Below, piece after piece: positions 18,981 through 28,531 of a stretch of DNA of 64,000 nt (position 1 is the first letter of the stretch; each line of letters begins with the position of its first letter). The notes under the pieces were generated by a model. It made no database searches. It saw only the letters and a program-made list of their open reading frames with translations, and was not told the origin of the DNA. Location: assembly GCF_003464165.1 (NCBI RefSeq), contig NZ_QSEK01000015.1, positions 1 through 64,000 of the forward strand, read 5' to 3'. This DNA comes from Eubacterium sp. AM49-13BH. Its GTDB lineage: Bacteria > Bacillota > Clostridia > Lachnospirales > Lachnospiraceae. The translations under genes and the position numbers were made by a program.

Positions 18981-19322
18981 TCACAGAGCGTCGTTACCGG
19001 TTTCACCGGTTCTTATCTTGACTGCTCCCTCAATATCCTTGATGAATATCTTACCATCACCAAAACTGTTAGTATTAAGTTCTTCCAATACCTTATTAAT
19101 TATACCCTCAACTATCTCGTCTTTTACGACAGTTCTTACACTTAATTTAGGTAAAAGATTTATACCCGGAGTTTCATCTCTTGTATATACCTGACCTGCG
19201 CCCTTCTGGTGACCGTAACCAAATATTGTTGTAATCATTACACCTCTTGCACCCTCACTGTCAAGAATCCTTTTAAGATTCTCAAGCTTCTCAGGCTTTA
19301 TAACTATCTCTAATTCTTTCAT
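18981..19322 (-). CDS. P-II family nitrogen regulatory protein
   Basis: About 113 residues, the size of GlnB/GlnK. The C-terminal P-II signature is clear (TNSFGDGKIFIKDIEGAVKIRTGE), as is the core KPEKLENLKRILDSEGARGVM. The T-loop (GYGHQKGAGQVYTRDETPG) differs from classic GlnB: the YRGAEY uridylylation motif is absent, so control by ligand binding alone is likely. The ATG at 19322 follows AGAGAGG. It sits behind an APC amino acid permease rather than an amtB ammonium channel, so the permease is a plausible partner (inference). Confidence 0.9.
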   Translation of the reverse strand: MKELEIVIKPEKLENLKRILDSEGARGVMITTIFGYGHQKGAGQVYTRDETPGINLLPKLSVRTVVKDEIVEGIINKVLEELNTNSFGDGKIFIKDIEGAVKIRTGETGNDAL

Positions 19323-19410
19323 AATCCATAACCTCTCTTCTATGTTATTATGATGCCATCTCATTATAGATATCTTCATACGGCATCTTTGTCCTCTCTG
19401 TTTTCACACC

Positions 19411-20814
19411 CTAATATTCCTTATCACCATCAGGTGTCTTCATCCATACCTTTTCATGCTTCCACTTAATAAGAATCATATACAGCCATAGGATAAGACC
19501 TACACCCATATATCCTGCAAATCCTAACCATGTTGCCTTTCCGATACCGATAGTACAGAAGAATGCGATAATTGCCATAATTATAAGAGAGGCTATCTTA
19601 AGTCCTGTTGCACATTTGTATGGTCTCTCCCATTCAGGATGCTTCTTTAAAAGCACCAGTGAAGATATTGACGTAATCACATAACACAATGCACACGCGA
19701 ATGCCATCAGGTCAAAGAATGCTGTAATGCTCTGCATTGCAATGAATCCAATACTTACAACAAGAATAAGTATGTTAGGAAGTGTTGGCTGGTTGTATTT
19801 ATTAGTGTATGCGAACTGCTTTGGAAGGAAATTCTGACGACCCATAGCGTATATCATACGGACGCCTGAATACCAGAAACCAAGTACTGATGTACCAATT
19901 GGGAATACAACTCCAACAATACCCATTATAAGGACAAACCATGCAATCTTATCACCGAAGCAGTACTGTAATGCTTCAAATGTGATGAATGGGTGGCAGT
20001 CACCGCCATTAGTAAGCTCTGCCCAAGGCATTGCACCTGCAAGACAGAAGTAGAAAATTGTATATATAGCACCACATGTTATAACTGAACCAAGAATAGC
20101 TTTCTTCTGGTCCTTAATTGGGAAGTCGCCCTCCTCAACCATTGCCGGTACTGTCTCGAATCCGAAATATGGTGTTATCATAAATGAACAACCGACAACC
20201 CATGCAATACCGGTTGCAAAGTTACCACCCCACTGCTTTTCATTGCTGCTTGTAAAGAAATCTGCGAAATTAGCAATGCTCCAGTGTCCGCTGAACAGGA
20301 AAAGTAATGAACAGATAAGAATACCTGCGATACCTGCCATAAGCATGAATGACTGAACCTTGCCTGCTACAACATTTTTATAAAGACTGAGTACACACCA
20401 GAAGCACAGTACTAATGAACCGACAATAACTGCCTTGCCGCCAGTAAGTCCCAAGCCAAACTGATGATTCAACCATTCGATAATTCCAAGTACACCTGCT
20501 GCAGGAACGGCTATCCATGCACACATGATAAGCCACGCTGACCAGAAACCTGCATGCTTGTTAATACCTACCGTATTGAATACCAGACACGAACCTGTAC
20601 TTGGTAACATTGTCGAGAATTCAGCATACACAAATGCTGTTGGCAGTACTGCCAGTGTCATAAGTGCAAATGCCAAGAATGTTCCGGGACCTGTATATGA
20701 CATGAATATACCATCCCAGTAACACATAAATGTAAATATTGCTCCCGTTGCCATTGCATATACATAAATCAGCTTCATTGATTTAGATAATGCATTTGTT
20801 TTCTTTTCGCCCAT
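19411..20814 (-). CDS. APC family amino acid permease
   Basis: A 467-residue membrane protein with about 12 hydrophobic segments, of the amino acid-polyamine-organocation superfamily. Visible features are an N-terminal amphipathic lead (LSKSMKLIYVYAMATGAIF), the unwound TM1-like GPGTFLAFALMTL, conserved FGFETVPAMVEEGDFP after TM6, and a long hydrophilic loop with YTNKYNQPTLPN. The EEG motif and overall layout recall ethanolamine or amino acid exchangers, but the substrate is unproven. It lies between the APH-type kinase and the P-II gene on one strand, with a ribosome site GGGAGGAAG. Confidence 0.9.
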   Translation of the reverse strand: MGEKKTNALSKSMKLIYVYAMATGAIFTFMCYWDGIFMSYTGPGTFLAFALMTLAVLPTAFVYAEFSTMLPSTGSCLVFNTVGINKHAGFWSAWLIMCAWIAVPAAGVLGIIEWLNHQFGLGLTGGKAVIVGSLVLCFWCVLSLYKNVVAGKVQSFMLMAGIAGILICSLLFLFSGHWSIANFADFFTSSNEKQWGGNFATGIAWVVGCSFMITPYFGFETVPAMVEEGDFPIKDQKKAILGSVITCGAIYTIFYFCLAGAMPWAELTNGGDCHPFITFEALQYCFGDKIAWFVLIMGIVGVVFPIGTSVLGFWYSGVRMIYAMGRQNFLPKQFAYTNKYNQPTLPNILILVVSIGFIAMQSITAFFDLMAFACALCYVITSISSLVLLKKHPEWERPYKCATGLKIASLIIMAIIAFFCTIGIGKATWLGFAGYMGVGLILWLYMILIKWKHEKVWMKTPDGDKEY

Positions 20815-20872
20815 AATAGCTTCCTCCCTTATTGTTGTTCATGATTTGTTGTCACGAAGATTTCTTATGTGC

Positions 20873-21868
20873 CTAGCCGAATAATCTAAGATACCTTTCG
20901 GCTAATTCCATGGTTCCGTCCATCCAGCCAACACTTAATTCTGCTACCGGACCTGATTCCTGATGAGATGCAAGCCATGCAGTAAGCTGTAATCTTCTCA
21001 TCATTATAAATGTGTCTATTTCTTCAAAATCCGTATCAGTGAACGGAAGAACCTTCTTATATCCTGAAAGCCATGCATTTACAAGCTTTGGAACAATTGG
21101 CTTGTCCTCAATAAAACTAAGTGCTGACGCAAGGTCATGTAAGTGCCATCCAAAACCGCAGTCATCAAAATCAATAACCTTAATCTGGTCGCCCTCAATA
21201 AGCAGATTAGCTAATCTTAAATCTGCATGTATGAGTCCAAAATTATTCTCATTAGTTCCATATCTTTCAAGTCTTCTCTTAATAATTCTTGAAACCTCTG
21301 ACAATATGTTTTCTGCCTCAGGTGTCATATCAGGAAATGCTCTCCAGTCACCCCATGCGGCATGCTCTCCTATTATTGTGTCGTAAGTCCATACCATACG
21401 GTCAAGCTTATCTGTTCCGTTCCATATCTCTGTCTGACGATGAAGATAAGCTGTTGTCTCGCCGAGATATCTGAACTGCTTTACCATCTGCTCCTCGTTA
21501 TTCTCATCAGGTGCTTCTCCCGGAAGAAAATCACATATAACGCAGAAATATACATTTCCATCCGGTCCTGTAATCTCCTGTATATTCTTACCATCAAGTC
21601 CTTTTATAGGATTAGCTACAAGAAGCGGTGTGTAGTCATTAATCTGTCTTAACCACTTCATCTCTGAATTAAGCTCATCCAATGTGTGATAACCCGGTCT
21701 GCTTATTCTAAGCACTCCCTCTTTTTCACCTGTTTCTTTGTTCTTGACCATGTAGGTTGCATTCTCCGACAGCACTATGAGTTTCGCCTCACATCTGTCC
21801 TGCCATCCGTATTTTTCAAGCGAAGCATTTGCAACCGCATCAAATAAATCAACATTTTCAAATGCCAT
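20873..21868 (-). CDS. APH-family phosphotransferase (small-molecule kinase)
   Basis: About 331 residues with the aminoglycoside phosphotransferase/choline kinase fold. It has the N-lobe NATYMVKNKETGEKEGVLRISRP, the hinge CVICDFLPGE, the catalytic Brenner motif GLIHADLRLANLLI and the metal-binding VIDFDDCGFGWHLHDLA. The chosen ATG at 21868 lies behind GGAGGATAATGAC. Its neighbours, a UcpA-type dehydrogenase and an amino acid or amine permease, suggest it phosphorylates an imported amino alcohol or hydroxy-amino acid rather than an antibiotic. That is inference. Confidence 0.85.
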   Translation of the reverse strand: MAFENVDLFDAVANASLEKYGWQDRCEAKLIVLSENATYMVKNKETGEKEGVLRISRPGYHTLDELNSEMKWLRQINDYTPLLVANPIKGLDGKNIQEITGPDGNVYFCVICDFLPGEAPDENNEEQMVKQFRYLGETTAYLHRQTEIWNGTDKLDRMVWTYDTIIGEHAAWGDWRAFPDMTPEAENILSEVSRIIKRRLERYGTNENNFGLIHADLRLANLLIEGDQIKVIDFDDCGFGWHLHDLASALSFIEDKPIVPKLVNAWLSGYKKVLPFTDTDFEEIDTFIMMRRLQLTAWLASHQESGPVAELSVGWMDGTMELAERYLRLFG

Positions 21869-21888
21869 GTCATTATCCTCCAATCAGA

Positions 21889-21927
21889 AAAGGCGTACAC
21901 AAATCTATCCGATTCATGTACGCCTTT
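21889..21927 (-). terminator. hairpin between ucpA and the kinase gene
   Basis: An 11-bp perfect stem (AAAGGCGTACA paired with TGTACGCCTTT) with a 17-base loop. On the minus strand it ends in CCTTTTCTG just ahead of the kinase ribosome site. It could be a weak terminator or an mRNA processing or attenuation point inside an operon. Confidence 0.6.
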
Positions 21928-21946
21928 GTACTTTTCTTATATTTAA

Positions 21947-22741
21947 TTACTGTCCCATAGATGTTGTTTCCGGCAATGTGCTTCCGCCATCAATAACTAT
22001 CTGTGTTCCTGTTATGTAGCTTGATTCATAACAGCCAAGGAATGCTGCAAGCTCTCCGACCTCCTCAGGGTCAGCCAGCCTCTTTAAAGGCACCGCATCT
22101 GCAATTGCCTGTATCGCTCTCTCCGGATTCTCCGGGTCTGACTGCTTTGCCATTCCTTCAACAAGCGGTGTCCTTACATATCCCGGACATATTGCATTAA
22201 CTCTTATATTCTTATCTGCAAATTCTCTTGCAAGTGCCTTCGTAAATCCTACCAGTGCCGCCTTAGATGTTGCATATGCAACCTCTCCAGGATCAGCAAC
22301 CATATCTCCTGTTACAGAGCTTGTAACTACGATTGCACCACCACCATTTGCTATCATGCTTGGAATAACAGCTTTTGCCACATTCCATGCACCTTTGACA
22401 TTAATATCAAGATGTAAGTCCCTATTTTCAAATGTGTCATCTTCAAGAAAGTCTTCAAGAACACATACACCTGCGTTACATACAAGTACATCAATCTTTC
22501 CATATGTTTTCTCGGCAGTCTCAACAATTCTTTCAACACTCTTGTAATCAGATACATCAACCTGAACACCTGTTGCCTCATACCCTTCATTTCTTAACTG
22601 CTCTGCAAGTTCAAGCACCTTAGGACCTCTTGCTGCAAGCACACATTTTGCACCATATTTCGCATATACTTTGGCGATTCCTTCACCGATGCCTTTGGAT
22701 GCTCCGGTAATTACCGCTACTTTTCCTTCTAACTTTCCCAT
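21947..22741 (-). CDS. ucpA: SDR family oxidoreductase, UcpA-like
   Basis: A 264-residue classical short-chain dehydrogenase. It has the Rossmann motif TGASKGIGEGIAKVYAKYG, the NAG motif VLVCNAGVCVLEDF, catalytic Ser in SSVTGDMVADPGEVAY with Tyr-x-x-x-Lys YATSKAA, and ICPGYVRTPLVEGMAKQSDPE. The C-terminal phrase IDGGSTLPETTSMGQ matches what is known of E. coli UcpA. The ATG at 22741 begins MGKLEGK; upstream in-frame sequence is the glyA terminator hairpin. It precedes the kinase and permease genes. Confidence 0.9.
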   Translation of the reverse strand: MGKLEGKVAVITGASKGIGEGIAKVYAKYGAKCVLAARGPKVLELAEQLRNEGYEATGVQVDVSDYKSVERIVETAEKTYGKIDVLVCNAGVCVLEDFLEDDTFENRDLHLDINVKGAWNVAKAVIPSMIANGGGAIVVTSSVTGDMVADPGEVAYATSKAALVGFTKALAREFADKNIRVNAICPGYVRTPLVEGMAKQSDPENPERAIQAIADAVPLKRLADPEEVGELAAFLGCYESSYITGTQIVIDGGSTLPETTSMGQ

Positions 22742-22778
22742 AACGCCACACACCTTTCTTAGTTTCCTGAAATGTAAG

Positions 22779-22815
22779 AAAGGGGCACGAAAGCTTTTCA
22801 CTTTCGTGCCCCTTT
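22779..22815 (-). terminator. terminator between glyA and ucpA
   Basis: A perfect 15-bp stem (AAAGGGGCACGAAAG and its complement) around a 7-base loop, ending in CCCCTTTCTT on the minus strand. It is about 100 bases past the glyA stop and separates glyA from the ucpA unit. Confidence 0.88.
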
Positions 22816-22913
22816 GCACTTCGACACTAACTATAGTCCCAAGTGCGTGAAATTGCAACAATAAAAATATGCGTTTTTTCCTTAATTCATAAGGTGATTT
22901 TCTAAAAATTTCT

Positions 22914-24155
22914 TTATTCGTAAAGTGGGTACTTATCTGTAAGTCCCTTAACAAGTTCCATTGCCTTAGCCTGGTTAGCATCTACATCATCAACAAGCAT
23001 AGCAATTGCTTCTGCAACAACATCCATATCAGCCTCATTGAAGCCTCTTGTTGTAACGGCTGCTGTACCAAGTCTGATACCGCTTGTTACGAATGGAGAA
23101 GCCGGGTCATTAGGAATTGTATTCTTGTTACATGTAATATTAGCTGCATCAAGAAGCTTCTCAACTTCCTTACCAGTCTTGCCCTTGCTTAAGAGGTTAA
23201 CAAGCATAAGATGGTTATCTGTACCTCCAGATACGATATCAAAGCCTCTGTTCATAAGTCCGTTAGCAAGTGCTGATGCGTTCTTAACAACATTTTCAGC
23301 ATACACCTTAAAGCTTGGGTCAAGTGCTTCCTTTAAGCATACTGCCTTACCGGCAATAACATGCATAAGAGGTCCGCCCTGAATTCCAGGGAATACAGCC
23401 TTGTTAAGCTTGAACTTCTCTGCTGCCTCTGCTGAAGCAAGAATCATACCACCTCTTGGTCCACGGAGTGTCTTATGTGTTGTTGTTGTTGTAACATCTG
23501 CATAAGGAATTGGGCTTGGGTGTGCACCACCGGCTACAAGACCTGCAATATGTGCCATATCTACCATAAGTAATGCGCCAACCTCATCACAGATTTCTCT
23601 GAACTTCTTGAAGTCGATTGTTCTTGCATAAGCAGAAGCTCCTGCAATAATCATCTTAGGCTTGCATTCCTTGGCAATTCTTAATACTTCATCATAATCA
23701 ATAAATCCGTCTGCTGTAACACCATAAGGAACGATGTTAAAGTATTTTCCAGAAATATTAACTGGTGAACCGTGTGATAAATGTCCACCACAGTCAAGGC
23801 TCATACCCATAACTGTATCTCCAGGATTAACAAGTGCGAAGAATACAGCTAAGTTAGCCTGTGCTCCTGAATGTGGCTGTACATTTGCATATTCACAGCC
23901 AAAAAGCTTCTTGGCTCTTTCAATTGCAAGTGTCTCAACAACATCGACATACTCACAGCCGCCGTAATATCTCTTTCCAGGATATCCTTCTGCATACTTA
24001 TTAGTAAGAGGGCTTCCCATAGCAGCCATAACTGCCTTACTTACAAGGTTCTCAGAAGCGATAAGCTCGATGTGGCTTCTCTGTCTTCCAAGTTCATCAT
24101 CCATAGCCTTAGCAAGGTCTGGATCATAGTTTAATACTTCATCAAATGAATACAT
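22914..24155 (-). CDS. glyA: serine hydroxymethyltransferase
   Basis: PLP enzyme converting serine and tetrahydrofolate to glycine and methylene-THF. About 413 residues, normal length. It has [13 protein letters not shown] near the N-terminus, [41 protein letters not shown] and the PLP lysine in [14 protein letters not shown]. The ATG at 24155 follows GGGAGGAAGTTAT; an upstream start would include the ribosome site. It is followed by a strong terminator, so it is a separate transcript from ucpA, kinase and permease. Confidence 0.97.
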   Translation of the reverse strand: MYSFDEVLNYDPDLAKAMDDELGRQRSHIELIASENLVSKAVMAAMGSPLTNKYAEGYPGKRYYGGCEYVDVVETLAIERAKKLFGCEYANVQPHSGAQANLAVFFALVNPGDTVMGMSLDCGGHLSHGSPVNISGKYFNIVPYGVTADGFIDYDEVLRIAKECKPKMIIAGASAYARTIDFKKFREICDEVGALLMVDMAHIAGLVAGGAHPSPIPYADVTTTTTHKTLRGPRGGMILASAEAAEKFKLNKAVFPGIQGGPLMHVIAGKAVCLKEALDPSFKVYAENVVKNASALANGLMNRGFDIVSGGTDNHLMLVNLLSKGKTGKEVEKLLDAANITCNKNTIPNDPASPFVTSGIRLGTAAVTTRGFNEADMDVVAEAIAMLVDDVDANQAKAMELVKGLTDKYPLYE

Positions 24156-24219
24156 ATAACTTCCTCCCATTATACTTTAGTGAAACAAAGTGTCCCTAGT
24201 TACTTATGATATAATTAAA

Positions 24220-25511
24220 TTACGAATTAGTCAATTTAAAGTTATGAATTCCTGCTTTTTTTAATATTTGTTTCTGTATATCGACTGCAACTCTATATCC
24301 CTGCTCCTCAAGTTCATATGTTGATTGTTCAAGTGCCATCTCAAATTTTTCAACCATACTTAAAAAATGCTGCGTTGCTATTCCTTTTCCAAGACCAAGT
24401 TTCTTTGCCTCATTCTCAAACGACTTCTGATTTATTTTCCTTATATCATATTCGCCATCTATGTTAAGCGACATTTTCTCTGTGCTGCTGTCATATATAA
24501 CAGTACTTAATAAATCATATGCCGGAGCTAATCTTATTCCTTTTAAATCCTCACTATATAAAAGAGCAATATTTTTAACATGATTATCTGTATTACCTAT
24601 AAGATAATTAAATATACATAAATCCCATAGCCTTATCTGATCTTCAATTGGATTGCTTGAATAATTTTTTATTAGTTCAAATGCATCTGCTAAATAATCT
24701 TTCCCGTTTTTCTCGTATTTTTGTGACGCTGTAATTCCAAGTGCCTGTGCAAAATCCTCCTGATGAAGTCTTAATGGAACTTTCTTCCCCATTAATTCTT
24801 TGGATGTATCTAAAATCTTTCTGTCATATCTTTCAGTTGCAAATAAAAAATCATTTTCTTTATCATTAAGATTAATAATAAAACTATCTGGTGTCCTAAT
24901 TCCTAGTTTTCTTGCTGTCAGCAAACATAACTGTTCATTAGCAACAATCTTTTTTAACCTTACATGGCTCTGCTTTAATATATGTGTACTTGGTGCCAGT
25001 CCCGCTGGCTGATACCATTCATTATTATTCCTGTCATAATATAATCCGGTCTTTCCTGATGCCCCAGCCAATGATAAATGTGATTTAATAACCAGTTCCG
25101 CTGACTTAGTTGCACCTTCTCTTGCAAATTCCAGCAATTCTTCATGTGATAATAATCTGTAAGAAGATTCTGTTATATTCATATCACCTTCTACTATTCT
25201 TATTGCTCCCAGACACTCGCTTCCTAATTCTGAAAGACTGATATATAATCATTTTCATCAACATGAAGCCAACCCGCAACACACCTTCTTGTATATCCTT
25301 CTGGTAAAAGACTTTCAAAAAAGCATCGTGTTCTTTCTGGTGAAAAGCTTCTTTCATCAAGCGGTAAACTGATTGATATTGCTCTTGAAGATTTATCTTC
25401 TATATATTCCTCTGAATATGAAAATACAGCATCGTCAGAATTATGCCCTGTAATACTGCCAACATTAATCATATTTCCATTACATTCAATATATACCTCT
25501 AAATTTCTCAT
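24220..25511 (-). CDS. HipA-like serine/threonine kinase (frameshifted in this sequence)
   Basis: HipA-type kinase, the toxin half of a type II HipBA module. The N-terminal subdomain (NLEVYIECNGNMINVGSITG to FFESLLPEGYTRR) runs to about 25235, where one base is missing. GTCTTTCAG probably was GTCCTTTCAG, giving VLSELGSECLGAI. The remaining frame has SLAGASGKTGLYYD (ATP loop), GIRTPDSFIINL, RYDRK, the catalytic loop GNTDNHVKNIALLY and the Mg site APAYDLLST. The full length of about 430 residues is normal. The start overlaps the hipB-like stop (TAATG). Confidence 0.9.
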
Positions 25512-25726
25512 TATCTCCCCCTTACATTAATATTAATATCAAGTCCCAGAATTGAAATTAACTGCATTACTTTGCCAATCTCAACAGTTGTTTTACCTCT
25601 TTCTACATCTGATATAAAACTTACACTAAGACCAGTATATTCTGACAAAAATGCCTGCGTATACTTTAATTCTTTTCTCCTGTTCCTGATTATATTTCCA
25701 AGCCCCTCAGAATCAGTTATTTTCAT
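25511..25726 (-). CDS. HipB-like XRE-family antitoxin / repressor
   Basis: A 71-residue DNA-binding protein with a Cro/CI helix-turn-helix: IIRNRRKELKYTQAFLSEYTGLSVSFISDVERGKTTVEIGKVMQL (recognition helix SVSFISDVERG), then a short beta C-terminus (LDININVRGR) suited to contact HipA. The ATG at 25726 follows GAGGTGA; codons further upstream overlap an operator. In the HipBA family this protein neutralises the kinase and represses the operon. Three palindromic sites in its promoter region fit autoregulation. Confidence 0.9.
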   Translation of the reverse strand: MKITDSEGLGNIIRNRRKELKYTQAFLSEYTGLSVSFISDVERGKTTVEIGKVMQLISILGLDININVRGR

Positions 25727-25750
25727 AATATTCACCTCAACGCAAAAAAC

Positions 25751-25843
25751 AAGCCGTACGGCTTTACTATACATATTTTCTCACAAATAAAGCCGAGCGG
25801 CTTTGTTTTGATAAAAGCATTATAATATAAGCCGTACGCTTAG
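25751..25843. promoter_or_regulatory. three HipB-type operator palindromes
   Basis: Inverted repeats AAGCCGTACGGCTT (25751-25764), AAAGCCGAGCGGCTTT (25789-25804) and TAAGCCGTACGCTTA (25828-25842). They share the half-site AAGCCG/CGGCTT. The outermost lies in the -35/-10 spacer, the middle one just downstream of the -10, and the innermost right before the ribosome site. Binding by the HipB-like protein is inferred from position. Confidence 0.8.
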
Positions 25844-25847
25844 TCAA
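25819..25847 (-). promoter_or_regulatory. promoter of the hipBA-like operon
   Basis: On the minus strand TTGACT (25847-25842) and TATAAT (25824-25819) are separated by exactly 17 bases, a near-consensus sigma-A promoter. One operator palindrome fills the spacer. Confidence 0.8.
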
Positions 25848-25972
25848 TTTTCTTTTGTTACATAATTTCATTTTCTTGTAATAAAATAATATCCTGCGAT
25901 TATTAATTTATATTGTGCCTTATGGGTATAGTATATATTTATCCAATCAGAACTTTTTGCCTTCAAACAAAA

Positions 25973-26000
25973 AACGAACCCACCCGAAGATGAGTCCGTT
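25973..26000 (-). terminator. terminator after the P-type ATPase gene
   Basis: On the minus strand, a 12-bp stem including three G-U pairs closes a TTCG tetraloop and is followed by TTTTTTG. It starts nine bases after the ATPase stop. Confidence 0.9.
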
Positions 26001-26008
26001 TCATAGTC

Positions 26009-28083
26009 TTAAACCGGCAGATTCTTCATACTCTCAAGACTTATAACAAGTGTTGATGTATTATGAAGAAGTGCTGAAGTTGTAGGCTGTATGATGCCCG
26101 TTACACCAAGTGCAATAAGTGCGGAATTGAATCCGACAATCACACGGTAATTTCTGTTAATCTTCTTAATCAGACTGTCACTTAATTTCTTAAGCATAAG
26201 TATCTGGTTAAGATCATCTGCGCCGACAGTGATATCTGCAATCTCTCTTGCAATCTCAGCACCATCACTTATGGCAATACCTACATCTGCTGCTGAAAGC
26301 GCTGGTGAGTCATTAATTCCATCACCAATCATAATTACCTTTCGTCCGGCTGCCCGCTCTTTCTCTACGAACTTAGCCTTGTCTTCTGGAAGAACTTCTG
26401 AATAATATTCAGTAACTCCAACCTTTCTGGCAATAGAGGCGGCTGTTCTTTCACTGTCTCCTGTCATCATGACAACCTTTGATATTCCAGCCTTCTTAAG
26501 CCCTTCAATAACCTTTGGTGCTTCTTCTCTTAATGGATCAATTATGCATATAACTGCTGCAAGCTGACCGTTAATTGCCATATAAAGATGTGAGCAGTCA
26601 TCTGGAAGACTGTCAAATAACTCCTGCTTTCCTGCTGGAATTACACATGCTTCATCCTCAAATACAAAGTGATGGCTTCCTATGATAACCTTACTTGTAT
26701 TGATAAATGTTGATATTCCATGTGCAACAATATATTCAACCTTAGAATGCATCTCCTCATGCATAAGGTTTCTTCTGCCAGCCTCATTAACAACAGCCTT
26801 AGCCATTGAATGTGGAAAATGTTCCTCAAGACACGCAGCTATTCTTAACAGCTCATCTTCCGGCATTCCGTTAAATGAATATACCCTGCTTACTGTTGGC
26901 TTAGCCTTTGTAAGTGTACCTGTCTTATCAAATACGATAGTATCCGCTTCAGCAATTGCCTCTAAGAACTTACCGCCCTTGACTGTTGCACTCGCCTGAC
27001 TTGCCTGTCTTATTGCTGCAAGTACCGTAATAGGCATAGCAAGCTTCAATGCACATGAGAAATCAACCATAAGTATTGACAATGCCTTAGTAGTATTGCG
27101 TGTTAACAGATATGTAAGTGCAGTTCCACCAAGTGAATAAGGTACAAGCTTATCTGCAAGATGCTCTGCTTTTGACTCAAGACCTGATTTTAACTTCTCA
27201 GATTCTTCAATCATCCTGACAATCTTGTCATATTTGCTTGAGCCTCCGGCACGCTTAACCCTGAATACTATCTCGCCCTCTTCTACTACAGTTCCTGCAA
27301 ATACAGAAGTTCCCTCACCTCTTCTTATAGGCTCAGATTCTCCTGTAAGTGAAGCCTGATTAACCATAGCCTCACCACTGATAACAGTTCCATCAAATGG
27401 GATTACATTACCCATCCGGATTATTACATTATCTCCGTCCTTAACATCTTTCACAGATACCTGTACTTCTGCATCATCTGTCTTTAACCAGACCTTATTA
27501 ACGTTAAGTGACATCGTTCTTGCAAGGTCGTCAACCGACTTCTTGTGTGTCCAGTCCTCTATTATCTCACCTATACCAAGAAGAAACATTACTGAACTAG
27601 CTGTATTAAAGTCTCTTCTTAAGATAGAAACTCCTATTGCAGTTGCATCAAGAACTGGCACTTCAAGCTTTCTGTCAAGCAGTGTCCTGATTCCTTTATG
27701 AATGTACTTCATTGAAGATACCGTTGTTAATACCGCACATACTGGTGCCGGAATAAACAATTTCTTAGTCATTCTCCATAATACCTGATCTGCTAACTTC
27801 TCAGTATAGTGTGAATTAATTGCCCTTCCTGATGTTGCAAGAACATCTTCAGGAACCTCTACATTGCTGTATCTGAACTTAGCAATAGCTCAATCACAGC
27901 CTTTCTTGAACATCTGTACTCGACAACTGCATCAGCAGTTCTCTCATACACCTTGGCATTTGTAACGCCCTGCAGATTCTTAAGATAATACTGCAAAGTA
28001 TCTGCCTGTGTAAAAGTCATGCCAGAAGCATCCATGTGAACGCGGATTCTTCCGGGCACATCATGCTTTATTATGAATTTCAT
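26009..28083 (-). CDS. P1B-type heavy-metal translocating ATPase (frameshifted in this sequence)
   Basis: Membrane pump of about 691 residues once one missing base near 27880 is restored. An N-terminal HMA-like segment (KFIIKHDVPGRIRVHMD) lacks the CxxC metal site. Next come the membrane helices, actuator TGESEPIRRGEG, phosphorylation site FDKTGTLTKA, a nucleotide domain with HFPHSMAK, and GDGINDSPALSAADVG. The TM6 site reads DFSCALKLAMP, so the usual CPC is replaced by FSC; that points away from Cu/Ag and may fit an iron, manganese or similar export subgroup (inference). Downstream of a DUF6110 gene and near feo genes. Confidence 0.9.
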
Positions 28084-28089
28084 ACTCTG

Positions 28090-28365
28090 TTACGCTTCCT
28101 CATCTTCATCTACTGAATCAAGTACAACTTCTTCTGTGTTATACTTTGTCTCATTGATTGTCTTAGCATCAGCATATATATCCTCGCAGTTTTCCTGAAC
28201 AGTTGTAGCTGTCTTCATTATGCATGATTTAGCTCTTAAAACTGCTGCTGTACAGTTAGTGTAAAGCTTCTTGGCATCCTTGCTTGTAAGAATCTTAATT
28301 CCAGCTGTTCCAAATAATACACCTGCTGCAAAAAGTCCTGGTTTCTTTAAGTTATTAATTTTCAT
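28090..28365 (-). CDS. DUF6110-like small membrane-associated protein
   Basis: About 91 residues. The N-terminus MKINNLKKPGLFAAGVLFGTAGIKILTSKDAKKLY has a short hydrophobic glycine-rich helix. A central helix with CTAAVLRAKSCIMKTATTVQENCEDI and an acidic tail (SVDEDEEA) follow. It resembles the DUF6110 family, which I recall as commonly next to HMA-type ATPases. The ATG at 28365 follows AGAGAGGAG. Its stop is six bases from the ATPase start, so the two are co-translated. It may help metal delivery or pump regulation; this is not shown. Confidence 0.72.
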   Translation of the reverse strand: MKINNLKKPGLFAAGVLFGTAGIKILTSKDAKKLYTNCTAAVLRAKSCIMKTATTVQENCEDIYADAKTINETKYNTEEVVLDSVDEDEEA

Positions 28366-28490
28366 ACTGTGCTCCTCTCTGTCCATACTGGACAATAAAT
28401 GTTTCTTAAGTTTGACGGTTATTATATTACACATTATGTAACATTTCTACATAAATCCACTTATTGAGAAATCTTCTCAATATAGCAAAA

Positions 28491-28517
28491 GGAGAGATGA
28501 AACAGTTTCATCTCTCC
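28491..28517 (-). terminator. terminator after the Fur-like gene
   Basis: A perfect 12-bp stem (GGAGAGATGAAA and its complement) with a 3-base loop, ending in CCTTTTGC on the minus strand. It closes the feo operon before the DUF6110/ATPase pair. Confidence 0.9.
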
Positions 28518-28531
28518 CTTATTAGTAAATA

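Noticed and set aside
20873..21868. Aminoglycoside resistance kinase
   Set aside because: The fold matches, but neighbours (dehydrogenase, permease, P-II) and general sequence point to a metabolic kinase; no resistance-specific signature was seen.
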